DNA from: CAYTBN01 sp964436045
GTDB lineage: Bacteria > Myxococcota_A > UBA796 > UBA9615 > CAYRNR01
Assembly: GCA_964436045.1 (NCBI GenBank)
Contig: CAYTBN010000025.1
Span: 1-64,000, forward strand
DNA length: 64,000 nucleotides
Direction of reading: 5' to 3'
The translations under genes were made by a program, and so were the position numbers. The notes under the pieces were generated by a model, which was not told where the DNA came from, searched no databases, and saw only the letters and a program-made list of their open reading frames with translations. Positions 43,328 through 52,248 of this stretch are shown here, piece after piece (within the stretch, counting starts at the first letter, position 1; every line of letters starts with the position of its first letter).

Positions 43328-43333
43328 TCGCCC

Positions 43334-44809
43334 ATGCCGCTGACCTGGCCCGATCTCTCCGGCCTGCGGGTGTCGCTGGTCTACCCGCCGTACGGGACGA
43401 CTCGCAACGAGCCGGGGATCCGCGCGGTCAAGGAGAACTACGGGGTCTTCCCGTCGCTGAGCCTGCTGTACGTGGCCGGTGTGCTCGAGGCCTGTGGCGT
43501 TGAGGTGCAGTTCATCGACGCCAACGCGGAGGGGCTGACGCGGGCGCAGACCATCGAGCGGATCCGTGGCTTCGGACCGGCATACGTCGGCTATACGCTG
43601 ACGACCTACCTGTTCCACCAGACCCTGGAGTGGATCCGCGAGATCCGGGCAGCCACGGGCGCGCCCTCGCTGGTGGGCGGGGTGCACCTGGGGCTGTTCC
43701 CCACCGAGTCCTTCACCCACGACTGCCTGGACGCCGGGGTCACCGGCGAGGCCGAGGTCAGCCTGCCGGCCCTGCTGGAGCGGCTCGTCGCGGGGGAGGA
43801 GCCGGCGGACGTCCCCGGCGTGGTCTACCGGCGGAGCGATGGTTCGATAGCGGTCACCGCGCCCGCGCCGCCGGTCCAGGACGTGGACGCCGTCCCCGAG
43901 CCCGCCCGGCACCTGATCGACAACGCGCTCTACTTCTCGTTCATCAGCCGTTACCGCAACTTCGCGCCGATCATGACCAGCCGCGGCTGCCCGTTCCGCT
44001 GCATCTTCTGCGAGCAGGGCAGCCTGCCCTTCCGGCCCCGGTCGCCCGCCGCGGTGGTCGACGAGATGCAGGCCGCGATGCGCGACCACGGCGTGCGCGA
44101 GTTCGACTTCTTCGACTCGGCGTTCACCATCGACAAGCCGCGCGTCCACGCCATCTGCGAGGAGATCCGCCGCCGCGGCCTGGACGCGATCTGGGCTGTG
44201 CGCAGCCGGGTGGACACGGTCGATGCGCCGATGCTGCGCGCGCTGAAGGACGCGGGTTGCGCGCGGATCTACTACGGCATCGAGAGCGGAAATCGAGAGA
44301 TCCTGCGTACTCTTCGCAAGTCCGCCGACCTGGATCAGATGGTCGAGACCGTGGCGATGACCAGGTCGACCGGCATCGACACCTTCGGCTACTTCATGGT
44401 CGGCAGCCCGGGCGAGACCGAGGCCACCGTGCGCCAGACCATCCGGCTGGCTCTGTCCCTGGACCTGGACTACGCCCAGTTCAGCAAGGTCACGCCGATG
44501 CCGGGCACCGAGCTGTACCGGATGCTGGTGGAGGAGACCGGCGAGGACCTGTGGCGGGACATCGTGCTGGACGCCGATCGGGACGACTACATGCCGCGTC
44601 CCGGCTGCGATCTCTCCGAGCGGGAGGTGCAGGAGCTCACCCGGCTGGCCTACCTGCGTTTCTACTACCGGCCGCGCTACGCGATGCAGGCGCTGGGACG
44701 GATGAAGAGCTGGCACGAGTTCAAGCGGTCGGTGGGCACCGCCCTGCAGATGGTGTTCACGCCGCCCGAAGGGGACGACACCGGTCCTCCGGAGTCGTCG
44801 GCCGGATGA
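43334..44809 (+). CDS. B12-binding-domain radical SAM enzyme
   Basis: 491 residues. The N-terminal ~190 residues have the Rossmann-like cobalamin-binding form (RVSLVYPPYGT, FPSLSLLYVAGVLEACG, SLVGGVHLGLFP). The radical SAM core has Cys219-x3-Cys223-x2-Cys226 (CPFRCIFC) for the 4Fe-4S cluster, and YYGIESGNREILRTLRKS downstream. The class includes methyltransferases and cyclases of lipid, sugar and antibiotic pathways; the substrate is unknown. It overlaps the carbamoyltransferase gene by 4 bp and has its own promoter. The shared order with an acyltransferase suggests a small lipid or secondary-metabolite pathway. Confidence 0.92.
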   Translation: MPLTWPDLSGLRVSLVYPPYGTTRNEPGIRAVKENYGVFPSLSLLYVAGVLEACGVEVQFIDANAEGLTRAQTIERIRGFGPAYVGYTLTTYLFHQTLEWIREIRAATGAPSLVGGVHLGLFPTESFTHDCLDAGVTGEAEVSLPALLERLVAGEEPADVPGVVYRRSDGSIAVTAPAPPVQDVDAVPEPARHLIDNALYFSFISRYRNFAPIMTSRGCPFRCIFCEQGSLPFRPRSPAAVVDEMQAAMRDHGVREFDFFDSAFTIDKPRVHAICEEIRRRGLDAIWAVRSRVDTVDAPMLRALKDAGCARIYYGIESGNREILRTLRKSADLDQMVETVAMTRSTGIDTFGYFMVGSPGETEATVRQTIRLALSLDLDYAQFSKVTPMPGTELYRMLVEETGEDLWRDIVLDADRDDYMPRPGCDLSEREVQELTRLAYLRFYYRPRYAMQALGRMKSWHEFKRSVGTALQMVFTPPEGDDTGPPESSAG

Positions 44810-46494
44810 TCGTACTGGGGATCAACGACAACCACGACGCCTCGGCAGCGTTGGTCGTCGACGGCGAGGTCGCCGCCGCGGTCGGCCAGGAGCGCATCGA
44901 CCGGATCAAGAACTCGTCCCTGTTCCCCTGGGACGCCATGGACGAGGTACTGCGCATCGGCGGCGTGCGGCCCGGGGACGTGGATCAGGTGGTCTTCGGC
45001 TCCCACTTCACCCCGTCCACCGCCCTGCGCCGCTTCCCCCACACCCACCAGTCGGTCAAGAAGCGGGGCGGGCAGTTCAGCCCGATGCTCAACGCCTACG
45101 TGCTGTACCAGGTGGCCCTGCGCGCCAGCGGGACCTGGGAGGCCGAGGCGGCGTCCTCCCGCCGGTTGCTCGCCCGCCGGCTGTCGCGCTACGGATACCG
45201 CGCCACGGTCACCACCATGGACCACCACCTGGGCCACGCGGCGTCGGCCTACCTCTCCCAGACGCGGGATCCGTCGCTGGTGCTGACCGTCGATGCCATG
45301 GGCGACGGCACCTCGGTCACCGTCGGCGCTGCCCGCGGCGGACGTATCGAGCTGCTCTATCGCCAGAGTGGGCTGGCGGCGATCAACACCTACTACTCGC
45401 GGATCACCGAGTACCTGGGGTTCCGCCCCCTGCGCCACGAGGGCAAGGTGACCGGGCTGGCGGCCTACGCAGAGCCACCACCCGCGCTGCTGGACCACTT
45501 CCGCGACGAGCTGCACTTCACCGGGGTCGGCTTCAACCTCAAGAACTACGCCCGCTGGCCCCGCCTGGACGATCGGTTCCACCGCTTCTTGGAGAACTAC
45601 TCCCGCGAGGAGATCGCGTCCGCTTGCCAGCGGAACCTGGAGCAGCAGATCTGCCGCTTCGTGCGTACCTGGGTGCGCCGCAGCGGGATCCGGGATCTGT
45701 CCGTGGCAGGCGGGCTGTTCGCCAACGTCAAGCTCAACCAGCGGATCCACGAGCTGGACGAGGTCGACAGCCTGTTCGTCTACCCCAACATGGGTGACGG
45801 AGGACTGGCGGCGGGCTCGGCCCTGCTCGTGGCCGGTGCCGAGCCGGGCAGGCTGAGTGACGTCTACCTGGGGCCCGAGTACGACGATCGCGATTGCGAG
45901 CAGGCATTGCGCCGCGAGGGGCTGGCGTTCGAGCGGCCCGGTGATCTGGCCAGCGAGGTGGCCGAGCTGCTGGTGAACAGCAAGGTCGTCGCCCGCTTCG
46001 ACGGGCGGATGGAGTGGGGGCCGCGGGCGCTGGGCAACCGCACCCTGCTGTACCGGCCGGACGACCCGTCGGTGAACGACTGGCTCAACGAGCGGCTGGG
46101 CCGCACCGAGTTCATGCCCTTCGCGCCCGTGACCCAGTGGGAGCACGCCGACCGCTGCTACCGCCAGCTGGAGGGGGCGCGGGACGCGGCCCGCTTCATG
46201 ACGGTCTGCTTCGACTGCACCGACTGGATGCGGCGGGTGGGCTCGGGCGTGGTCCACGTGGACGGCACCGCCCGGCCCCAGCTGCTCCGCCGGGCCGACA
46301 ACCCGGCCTACCACGACATCCTCGAGGCCTACCGCCGGCTGACCGGCAATCCCTCGCTGATCAACACCAGCTTCAACATGCACGAGGAACCCATCGTGCG
46401 GTCCCCGGCCGACGCGGTGCGGGGCTTCCTGGCCGGCAACCTGGACCACCTGATCCTCGGGCCCTTCCTGGTCCGCCATCCCCACTCCCGCTGA
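44806..46494 (+). CDS. NodU/CmcH-type O-carbamoyltransferase
   Basis: 562 residues, typical for the family. The N-terminal actin-like domain begins MIVLGINDNHDASAALVVDG and includes MDHHLGHAASAY with metal-binding His. The C-terminal YrdC-like domain has GRMEWGPRALGNRTLL and NTSFNMHEEPIV. The family makes carbamoyl-adenylate from carbamoyl phosphate and ATP, then transfers carbamoyl to a hydroxyl of sugars, Nod factors or antibiotics. Translation is coupled to the radical SAM gene, so both probably act on the same product. Confidence 0.93.
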   Translation: MIVLGINDNHDASAALVVDGEVAAAVGQERIDRIKNSSLFPWDAMDEVLRIGGVRPGDVDQVVFGSHFTPSTALRRFPHTHQSVKKRGGQFSPMLNAYVLYQVALRASGTWEAEAASSRRLLARRLSRYGYRATVTTMDHHLGHAASAYLSQTRDPSLVLTVDAMGDGTSVTVGAARGGRIELLYRQSGLAAINTYYSRITEYLGFRPLRHEGKVTGLAAYAEPPPALLDHFRDELHFTGVGFNLKNYARWPRLDDRFHRFLENYSREEIASACQRNLEQQICRFVRTWVRRSGIRDLSVAGGLFANVKLNQRIHELDEVDSLFVYPNMGDGGLAAGSALLVAGAEPGRLSDVYLGPEYDDRDCEQALRREGLAFERPGDLASEVAELLVNSKVVARFDGRMEWGPRALGNRTLLYRPDDPSVNDWLNERLGRTEFMPFAPVTQWEHADRCYRQLEGARDAARFMTVCFDCTDWMRRVGSGVVHVDGTARPQLLRRADNPAYHDILEAYRRLTGNPSLINTSFNMHEEPIVRSPADAVRGFLAGNLDHLILGPFLVRHPHSR

Positions 46495-46522
46495 CCCCCC
46501 GCCGGCCTCGTCCGGGATGGGA

Positions 46523-46542
46523 TAGGATGACCCGGGGGTCAT
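46523..46542 (+). promoter_or_regulatory. -10 box overlapping a 7-bp palindrome
   Basis: TAGGAT (46523-46528) could be the -10 box of the gene at 46552. It overlaps a perfect ATGACCC-GG-GGGTCAT palindrome (46527-46542) placed at the expected transcript start, as a repressor operator would be. Confidence 0.4.
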
Positions 46543-46551
46543 GAGGGAGGG

Positions 46552-47427
46552 ATGGACGTGGATCGCGGCCGATACCGAATGTTCGCCTGGCTCCTGGCGT
46601 CGATCCTGTTGTGGTGGGGCTGTCCCACCGCACCCGTGGGAGGCGACGACGACGATGCAGCGGACGACGACTCCGGCGACGACGACGCGGGTGACGATGA
46701 CACCGGCGACGACGATACCGGGGACGACGACACTGGGGACGACGACACCGCCGACGACGACACCGCCGACGCGGAGCCGCCTCTCCACGGGTCCTCGGGG
46801 GGCAGTGGGGGCGAGACTTGCCCCACCGGCTGCATCCAGGCCGTGTCCGACGTGGAGTACATCCTCGTCGTGCCGTTCTCATACTCGGGTTCGCCCACGC
46901 CCCTGCTGCTGGCCTACAGCGGGACCGAGGGGGCGAGCACTATGACCAACAACCTGCTGCAGCTCGCGCCTCACATGGGGCTCGGCGACGCCATCGTCTT
47001 GGTGCTCGATGGTGTGATCTACAACGGCGACGGGGGTGCCGGCGCGCTGGCGCTGGAGGACGTGCGCTACCACTACGACGTGGACAACGACCGCACCTAC
47101 CTCCTCTCCGAGTCCGCCGGGACCACCGCGGGGCTGGAGCTGGGCTTCTCGCTCCGTCAGTCGTACTTCGCGGCGTTCTGGGCTAACGACGTCAACGCTC
47201 AGGCGAGCCCCGTCCACACCGCCGACCAGCTGGGCTTCGCGCCCTGGGGCAACGCCGGGCCTGGAGGGGACTTCGAGGATGCCAACGCCATCGTTGGGGC
47301 CATGAACGACGCCGGCTACCGCCTCGAGGCCGACTCACCGTACACCGGCCCCGGCGCCAGCCAGCACGGGTCAACCCAGCAGTTCATGGCCGCCCTCGGT
47401 TTCTTCGCCGGGAAGAGCCGCCTGTGA
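46552..47427 (+). CDS. Esterase-like lipoprotein with Asp-rich linker
   Basis: 291 residues. ATG 46552 follows GAGGGAGG; Met10 is a less likely start. The signal ends ILLWWGC, followed by about forty residues of GDDDT/ADDD repeats (~31-72). The body looks like an alpha/beta hydrolase of the PHB-depolymerase type: VPFSYSGSPTPLLLAYSG, DAIVLVLDGVIY, and LLSESAGTTAG as a possible nucleophile elbow (S-x-S-x-G rather than G-x-S-x-G). The function is inferred weakly. It overlaps the next gene by 4 bp. Confidence 0.75.
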   Translation: MDVDRGRYRMFAWLLASILLWWGCPTAPVGGDDDDAADDDSGDDDAGDDDTGDDDTGDDDTGDDDTADDDTADAEPPLHGSSGGSGGETCPTGCIQAVSDVEYILVVPFSYSGSPTPLLLAYSGTEGASTMTNNLLQLAPHMGLGDAIVLVLDGVIYNGDGGAGALALEDVRYHYDVDNDRTYLLSESAGTTAGLELGFSLRQSYFAAFWANDVNAQASPVHTADQLGFAPWGNAGPGGDFEDANAIVGAMNDAGYRLEADSPYTGPGASQHGSTQQFMAALGFFAGKSRL

Positions 47428-47981
47428 GAGCGGCCCGCTTCCTCGTCCCGGTGGCCATCGCGCTGGCGCTGGCGCTGGCGTTCGCGGCGGTGGCCGGCGC
47501 CCAGGAGAATCCCTGGCCCACGTCGATCGCCGCGGATCGAGCCTGTCCCGTCGTCGAGGCGGGCCTGTCGGCGGTGGTCGATACCGAGGCGAAGCGGGTC
47601 TACCTGCGACTGGTTCTGGCGAACCCCGGGGACGCCAGCGTCTCCTTGCCGGTCGCCCTGGAGAAATACCCCTGCTACGAGGCCGCCACCCTGGTCCTGC
47701 GCCACGAGGAATCGGCGCGGGAGATCATGTATCCGGGGCCGATGGCGGTGGTGTTCTGGCAGACCCCGGCCCTCCGGCTCGAGGCCGGCGCCGGCCAGGA
47801 GTTCTCCCATGCGTTGACACCGGTGTGGTTCGAGCAACCCGGTCGCTGGAGCGTGGTCTGGCGCCGGGCGATCACCGAGCCCGACGGCGAACGTCTCCGC
47901 GTCCAGCTCTGGCAGGACGTCAGCGAGCGAGTGGAGTTTGAGAGCCCGGCGGGGTTCGGCACCCCGAAGAGTCCGAGCTGA
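47424..47981 (+). CDS. Secreted hypothetical protein
   Basis: 185 residues. The GTG start overlaps the preceding stop (GTGA). A long hydrophobic signal ends VAGAQE. The mature part is a small beta-rich domain with two cysteines (RACPVVEA and KYPCYEA), probably disulfide-linked, and VYLRLVLANPGDASVSLPV recalls an Ig-like or DUF-type beta-sandwich. Coupling suggests a role with the esterase-like lipoprotein. No family recognised. Confidence 0.75.
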   Translation: MRAARFLVPVAIALALALAFAAVAGAQENPWPTSIAADRACPVVEAGLSAVVDTEAKRVYLRLVLANPGDASVSLPVALEKYPCYEAATLVLRHEESAREIMYPGPMAVVFWQTPALRLEAGAGQEFSHALTPVWFEQPGRWSVVWRRAITEPDGERLRVQLWQDVSERVEFESPAGFGTPKSPS

Positions 47982-47985
47982 CGCG

Positions 47986-48429
47986 CTACACGTACCGGTC
48001 GATCAGGCGGCAGACCCCGGGGATCGCGTCCTCGGTGGCCCGCTGCGCCATCGGTCGCAGCTTGAAGTAGGCCTTCTTGATCACCCGGTTGTCGAAGCGC
48101 TGGCCCCGGCGGTCGGTGATCACGAGCAGGGAATCGGCCATCTCGCGCTTGCGCGGCACCATCGTCTGGGCGACCGACCCGGTCTTCCCCGACGCGATGT
48201 GGTCCTGGTAATAGGGATCCGCCGCCACGGCGAACTCGTCCAGCAGGCCGTGGACGGCCATCTGCAGCGCCCCCGGCTTGAACCTCCTGAAGGTCTTGAA
48301 GCCAGCCTTGATCGCCAGGCCGGACATGCCGCGCTTGGCGCGGACCTCGTCCTCGATCAGGCGACAGGCGTCGTCGACGACCTTTCGCTTCATGTCGTCG
48401 GCGAGCAGGATATCGGTCAGTGATGCCAC
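47986..48429 (-). CDS. DUF6918-like small helical protein
   Basis: 147 residues from GTG 48429, one base after the murB stop, with GGGAG just upstream. The sequence MASLTDILLADDMKRKVVDD, then GMSGLAIKAGFKTFRRFKPG and DEFAVAADP, matches the pattern of DUF6918 proteins found in Actinobacteria and other phyla. It is all-helical with no signal peptide. Function unknown; location suggests co-transcription with murB. Confidence 0.72.
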   Translation of the reverse strand: MASLTDILLADDMKRKVVDDACRLIEDEVRAKRGMSGLAIKAGFKTFRRFKPGALQMAVHGLLDEFAVAADPYYQDHIASGKTGSVAQTMVPRKREMADSLLVITDRRGQRFDNRVIKKAYFKLRPMAQRATEDAIPGVCRLIDRYV

Positions 48430-48430
48430 G

Positions 48431-49360
48431 TCATCTCCCTTTGCTTCCACGGATGCCCACCTGGCGTACCTCCTCCTCCAGACGCACGCCAAAACGCCCC
48501 AGCACTCGACGCTTCATCTCGTCCGCCAGTGCCAGCACGTCCTCGGCACTCGCCCCTCCCCGGTTGATGATGATGTTGGCGTGCCTGTCGAAGACCGCCG
48601 CGCCTCCCACTGTAAGGCATTTACATCCTACCTGGTCCAGCAGCAAACCCGCAGCCATCCGGCGTCCGCCCTGTTCCTGCGGGGGCAGGTTCTTGAAATA
48701 GGACCCCGCGCTGGGGATGTCGATGGGGTGCTTGGTCTCCCGCACGGCCAGGTTGTCCGCGATCTCCGTCCTCAGGGCGTCGGGATCCCCGCGTTCCAGC
48801 CGCAGGGTGATCGCCTCGACGACGGCACCGCTCGTCTGTAGTGCGCTGGTCCTGTACGCCAGCGCGAGCTCCTCGGGCGGGACCGCCCGGCGGCCGCTGC
48901 CGTCCGGATCCACCAGGATCACCTGGTCCAGCAGGTCGCCGATCGCCCGGCCGTAGCACCCCGCGTTGCCAAACACCGCGCCGCCCACGCTGCCGGGCAC
49001 GCCGGCGGCGAAGCCCAGGCCGGCCAGCCCCTCGTCGGCCAGCCGCTCGACCAGACCGTGGTAGGACTCGCCGGCGGCGACCTTGACCCGGCTGCCGTCT
49101 CCCTCGAATCCCCGGATCCGGTTGGCGACCACCAGGCCATCGAAGCCGCCGTCGAGCACCAGCAGGTTGGAGCCGCCACCGAGCAGCAGCCGCTCGACAC
49201 CCTCATCCCGCGCCGCGCCCAGGGCCGCGGCCAGCTGGACGGCGTCGGTCACCTCGCAGAAGTAGCGTGCCGGCCCGCCGATCCGCAGGGTCGTGTGCTC
49301 GCGGAGCGGCACGTCCTCGACGACGTCGGCGCCGATCCGGCTGGCCAGGCGGTCTCGCAT
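48431..49360 (-). CDS. murB: UDP-N-acetylenolpyruvoylglucosamine reductase
   Basis: 309 residues, the size of type II MurB. The FAD domain has LREHTTLRIGGPARYF and LGGGSNLLV (the pyrophosphate loop). The substrate part has GVPGSVGGAVFGNAGCYGR, YRTSAL and GSYFKNL, and the C-terminal LEEEV holds the likely acid. It reduces the enolpyruvyl group with NADPH to form UDP-MurNAc, the first precursor of peptidoglycan. It is unusually far from a division and cell-wall cluster, alone with the DUF6918-like gene. Confidence 0.95.
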   Translation of the reverse strand: MRDRLASRIGADVVEDVPLREHTTLRIGGPARYFCEVTDAVQLAAALGAARDEGVERLLLGGGSNLLVLDGGFDGLVVANRIRGFEGDGSRVKVAAGESYHGLVERLADEGLAGLGFAAGVPGSVGGAVFGNAGCYGRAIGDLLDQVILVDPDGSGRRAVPPEELALAYRTSALQTSGAVVEAITLRLERGDPDALRTEIADNLAVRETKHPIDIPSAGSYFKNLPPQEQGGRRMAAGLLLDQVGCKCLTVGGAAVFDRHANIIINRGGASAEDVLALADEMKRRVLGRFGVRLEEEVRQVGIRGSKGR

Positions 49361-49441
49361 CCGGGCAGTGTAGCGCGGCGGCGCTTCCCCCGCCGCCGCG
49401 GGATGGCTAAGGTACGCGCACGAGGAATCGGAGGAACGGCG

Positions 49442-50263
49442 ATGACGACACGACGATCTGCCATCTGCTTCGCGCTCACCGTCGCCCTGGGTGTGACGTC
49501 CCTGGGCTGCAAGGCCCCGCCGGAGGCCCCAGAGGAGCTGAGCGACCTCAGCCGCTACCTGTTTCGCGAGTTCGAGAGCGAGGAGTGGGGGGTGCGCGAG
49601 GTGGGAATGGGCAACCTGGCCGCGTTCTTCGCCGATCAAGACATGGACGTGGAGTGGGATGAGCTCTCTTACACGGCCGAGGACCTGCAGGCGGACGACG
49701 TCGTCGACGTGGAGCACCCGGGGCGCGACCTGACCCTTTTGATGCCGGTGGGCATGGCGACCCTGTCGGCGTTCACGCCAGCGGACCACTCGACGGTGAT
49801 CGTCATGCCCGATCAGACCCCGGTGGAACCCAACAGCCCGAACACCTACGATCGCACCTTCACCGAGCCGACCGGCCCCGGCTGCTTCCCAGGGCTCGAG
49901 TGCGACCTGCTGCGCTCGACGAACGACATCGCCAAGGAAAACGCCTTGATGAACATCCCCTACGAGATGAACAAGGACTGGCGCTGGGTGGAGCTCGGTG
50001 AGCCGGACAGCGGCGAGTGGGCGATCCTGGGGCGCAGCTGGTGCGAGGACGTGGCCGTCGGCGAGGAGGGCAAGAACGAGATCAATCAGAGCTTCTCGAT
50101 CGATGTGTTCTTGCCCCGGGACGGGGGGACTGTGCGCTTCATGGTGCTGTGGTCCGAATCCGTGGTGCCCGGCTTCGGCGAGGACGTGATCATGGGGACC
50201 ATCGAGTACGGCATGCACCAGATGTTCGACGCCACCGAGGATTATCTGGTGGAGAATTCCTAG
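49442..50263 (+). CDS. Lipoprotein, paralogue of the 36328 protein
   Basis: 273 residues from ATG 49442, preceded by GGAGGAA; a TAAGGT hexamer lies 28 nt upstream. The signal ends VTSLGC. The mature start KAPPEAPEELSDLSRYLFREFE resembles that of the lipoprotein at 36328. Later segments also correspond: CFPGLECD against CFLAGECD, and a FMVLW strand against VVMV. It contains no catalytic motif. Function unknown. Confidence 0.8.
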   Translation: MTTRRSAICFALTVALGVTSLGCKAPPEAPEELSDLSRYLFREFESEEWGVREVGMGNLAAFFADQDMDVEWDELSYTAEDLQADDVVDVEHPGRDLTLLMPVGMATLSAFTPADHSTVIVMPDQTPVEPNSPNTYDRTFTEPTGPGCFPGLECDLLRSTNDIAKENALMNIPYEMNKDWRWVELGEPDSGEWAILGRSWCEDVAVGEEGKNEINQSFSIDVFLPRDGGTVRFMVLWSESVVPGFGEDVIMGTIEYGMHQMFDATEDYLVENS

Positions 50264-50288
50264 CGTTCTCGCCGGGATCAAACCGGTG

Positions 50289-50316
50289 TTGACCCTTTCC
50301 AGGTGGATGGTAGGCT
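50289..50316 (+). promoter_or_regulatory. Sigma-70-type promoter
   Basis: TTGACC (50289-50294), a 16-bp spacer, and TAGGCT (50311-50316). It is placed to transcribe the gene at 50359 with a leader of about 36 nt. Confidence 0.6.
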
Positions 50317-50358
50317 CCTTGATGGGTGGCCGCGGTGGCCGCCTGTGAAGGGTGCGCC

Positions 50359-50667
50359 ATGACCTCCGGTTTCGTGGACAGGAGCAAGCTGGTCTTCCCC
50401 CAGGGCGAGCCAGCGCTCTCGGTGGAGAGCGGTGCGGCAATGGCCGACGGCGCTTTCGTCATCGTCACCCAGGCGTTCTGCCCATCAGGGCACGACCTGG
50501 TGGCGTTCCCGGTGTTCGCGGATTGCGACTCCGGCACGGGGCACCTGCGTTCCATCGATCTCGTCCGCGGGGGAGGCGGCGAGGTGGTGGCCCTCTGCGA
50601 CGTGTCAGGCTGCCGCCGTTCGCAGGTGGCCGAGGGCCTCGAAGTGCTCGCCCTGTTCGACGAATAG
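50359..50667 (+). CDS. Small hypothetical protein
   Basis: 102 residues from ATG 50359, with GAAGGG 7 nt upstream; an in-frame GTG-like extension upstream is less likely. The sequence includes FVIVTQAFCPSGHDLVAFP and VVALCDVSGCRRSQV with four Cys and one His. The FCPSGHDLV element looks like half of a zinc site, paired with CDVSGC. It is soluble and otherwise unrecognised. The next gene follows after 24 bp. Confidence 0.65.
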   Translation: MTSGFVDRSKLVFPQGEPALSVESGAAMADGAFVIVTQAFCPSGHDLVAFPVFADCDSGTGHLRSIDLVRGGGGEVVALCDVSGCRRSQVAEGLEVLALFDE

Positions 50668-50691
50668 CCCGTCCCCGCCCTGCCACCAACC

Positions 50692-52248
50692 ATGGGTCCC
50701 CTGCGCACCATCACCGAGTCACTCCAGGCCCACCCCGGGATCGCCGTTGGGCTGCACCTGGTGGTCACGGCCGTGTTTGGGTGGTTGGCCCGGGACGAGG
50801 TGCGGGCGGGCTGGCGCCTGACCGGCCGCGACTTCTGGCTGGGGACGCTGGCGGCGATGGCGCTCGCACTGGCGGCGTCGGCGGTTGTCGTGCCCGGCCT
50901 GACCCGCCACGGCTGGGAGGGCCACGAGGCGATCTACCTGGATCTGTTCGAGGATCGACCGTCGGGCGAATCGGTGGAGGACTCGCCGCTCCTGGTGGCG
51001 CCCCTGCCGGCCGCGGTCTACACGGCGATGGGCAAGGTTCCTGGATTGCCGCCGCTGTCGATGGTCCTGCTGAACCTGGCGCTGGGGGCGCTCGCCGTCG
51101 GTGCGTCGGCCTGGAACGCGCGCCTGCTGACCGGGGACGACCGGACCGGGATCGTGGCCGGGCTGCTGACGGCCCTGCACCCGTTGCTGGCGTTCTGGAG
51201 CAGCTCCGCCTACCAGGTGATCCTCCCCTGCGCCCTGGGCCAGCTGGCGATCACGGCCCTGCTCCTGGCCCGCCAGCGGCCGTCGACCCGGACCCTGGCG
51301 CTGGCGGCGGCCCTCTGGGGGCTGGCCGTGGCCTCCCGCGTCGAGTACGTCCTGCTGGCGCCGGCCCTGGTCGCCCTGTGGCTGCTTGGTGGAAGGCGGA
51401 CCCTCCGCGAGTTCCGCCGCTGGCTGCCCGCCCTGGGAATCGGCGCGGTGCTCGGCGGCCTGCACCTGCTGCCCCTGGGGCTGGCGGCGGTCACCCGCGA
51501 TACGGGCGAGCCCCTCGCCTACTACCTGGGCATGTTCCGCTACCATCTGCTGTGGTCCGATGTCTGGGACCCCTACGACGCGCTGTGGACCTGGCCGGCC
51601 CTGGGCATCGGTTTTGCCCTGTTGGCCCTGCGTGGCCGGGGCGGATGGGCCGCGCTGGCCGGCGTGGGCGCCATCGCGCTGGCCTTCCACCTGCCCTACT
51701 GCGCGTTCTGGGATTACGCGACCCGCCACACCCTGCTGCCGGTCGCCGCCGTGGCCACCGTGGTGGCCGCCGGGATCGCGGGCACCTGGGAGCGAGGGCC
51801 GGCCGGCCGCGTCGTCGCCGGGGCACTGGCGGTCGGATGCGGGGTGCCGCTGGTGCTCGGCCTGGGTATGGCGCGGCAGCGTTATTACGCCGACGCCGAC
51901 GTGCTCCCGCGCGTGGTGCGCGGCGTGGACTGGGATCATCCCCTGGCGCTGGAGCCCTACGTGGAGGAGGGCTGCTACCTGGTCACCGAGCACCCGGTGC
52001 TGTGGGATGCCTACCCCACCGGTTCCCACGTCAACATCGCCGATCCGCTGGAGGGCCCCCAGATCTGGGCTGCCCACGGCGGCTGTGTGTTGTGGCTGAG
52101 GGACGCCGACGACGTCCGCTGGACCAGCCGCGACGTGATGAGCCGCGCCTGGAAGCTCGAGCACCTGTTCGACTGGGAGCCGGTCGGCTCCATCGAGCTA
52201 GACGACGGCTTCCGCGCCGCCGTCTACCGCCTGCTCACCCCCCCGTGA
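50692..52248 (+). CDS. Polytopic membrane protein, GT-C glycosyltransferase-like
   Basis: 518 residues with about eleven to twelve hydrophobic segments and a C-terminal soluble region (~residues 405-518). The first large loop carries GWEGHEAIYLDLFEDRP (about residues 74-90), in the place where GT-C enzymes hold an acidic catalytic motif. The overall form resembles the other GT-C protein of this window at 12632, with low similarity. Donor and acceptor are unknown. It overlaps the convergent gene by 14 bp. Confidence 0.78.
   Translation: MGPLRTITESLQAHPGIAVGLHLVVTAVFGWLARDEVRAGWRLTGRDFWLGTLAAMALALAASAVVVPGLTRHGWEGHEAIYLDLFEDRPSGESVEDSPLLVAPLPAAVYTAMGKVPGLPPLSMVLLNLALGALAVGASAWNARLLTGDDRTGIVAGLLTALHPLLAFWSSSAYQVILPCALGQLAITALLLARQRPSTRTLALAAALWGLAVASRVEYVLLAPALVALWLLGGRRTLREFRRWLPALGIGAVLGGLHLLPLGLAAVTRDTGEPLAYYLGMFRYHLLWSDVWDPYDALWTWPALGIGFALLALRGRGGWAALAGVGAIALAFHLPYCAFWDYATRHTLLPVAAVATVVAAGIAGTWERGPAGRVVAGALAVGCGVPLVLGLGMARQRYYADADVLPRVVRGVDWDHPLALEPYVEEGCYLVTEHPVLWDAYPTGSHVNIADPLEGPQIWAAHGGCVLWLRDADDVRWTSRDVMSRAWKLEHLFDWEPVGSIELDDGFRAAVYRLLTPP

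Noticed and set aside
40202..43333. Very long plus-strand open frame running into the radical SAM gene
   Set aside because: The upstream ~1040 codons are antisense to the helicase and out of frame with the acyltransferase. The promoter and family start place the real gene at 43334.
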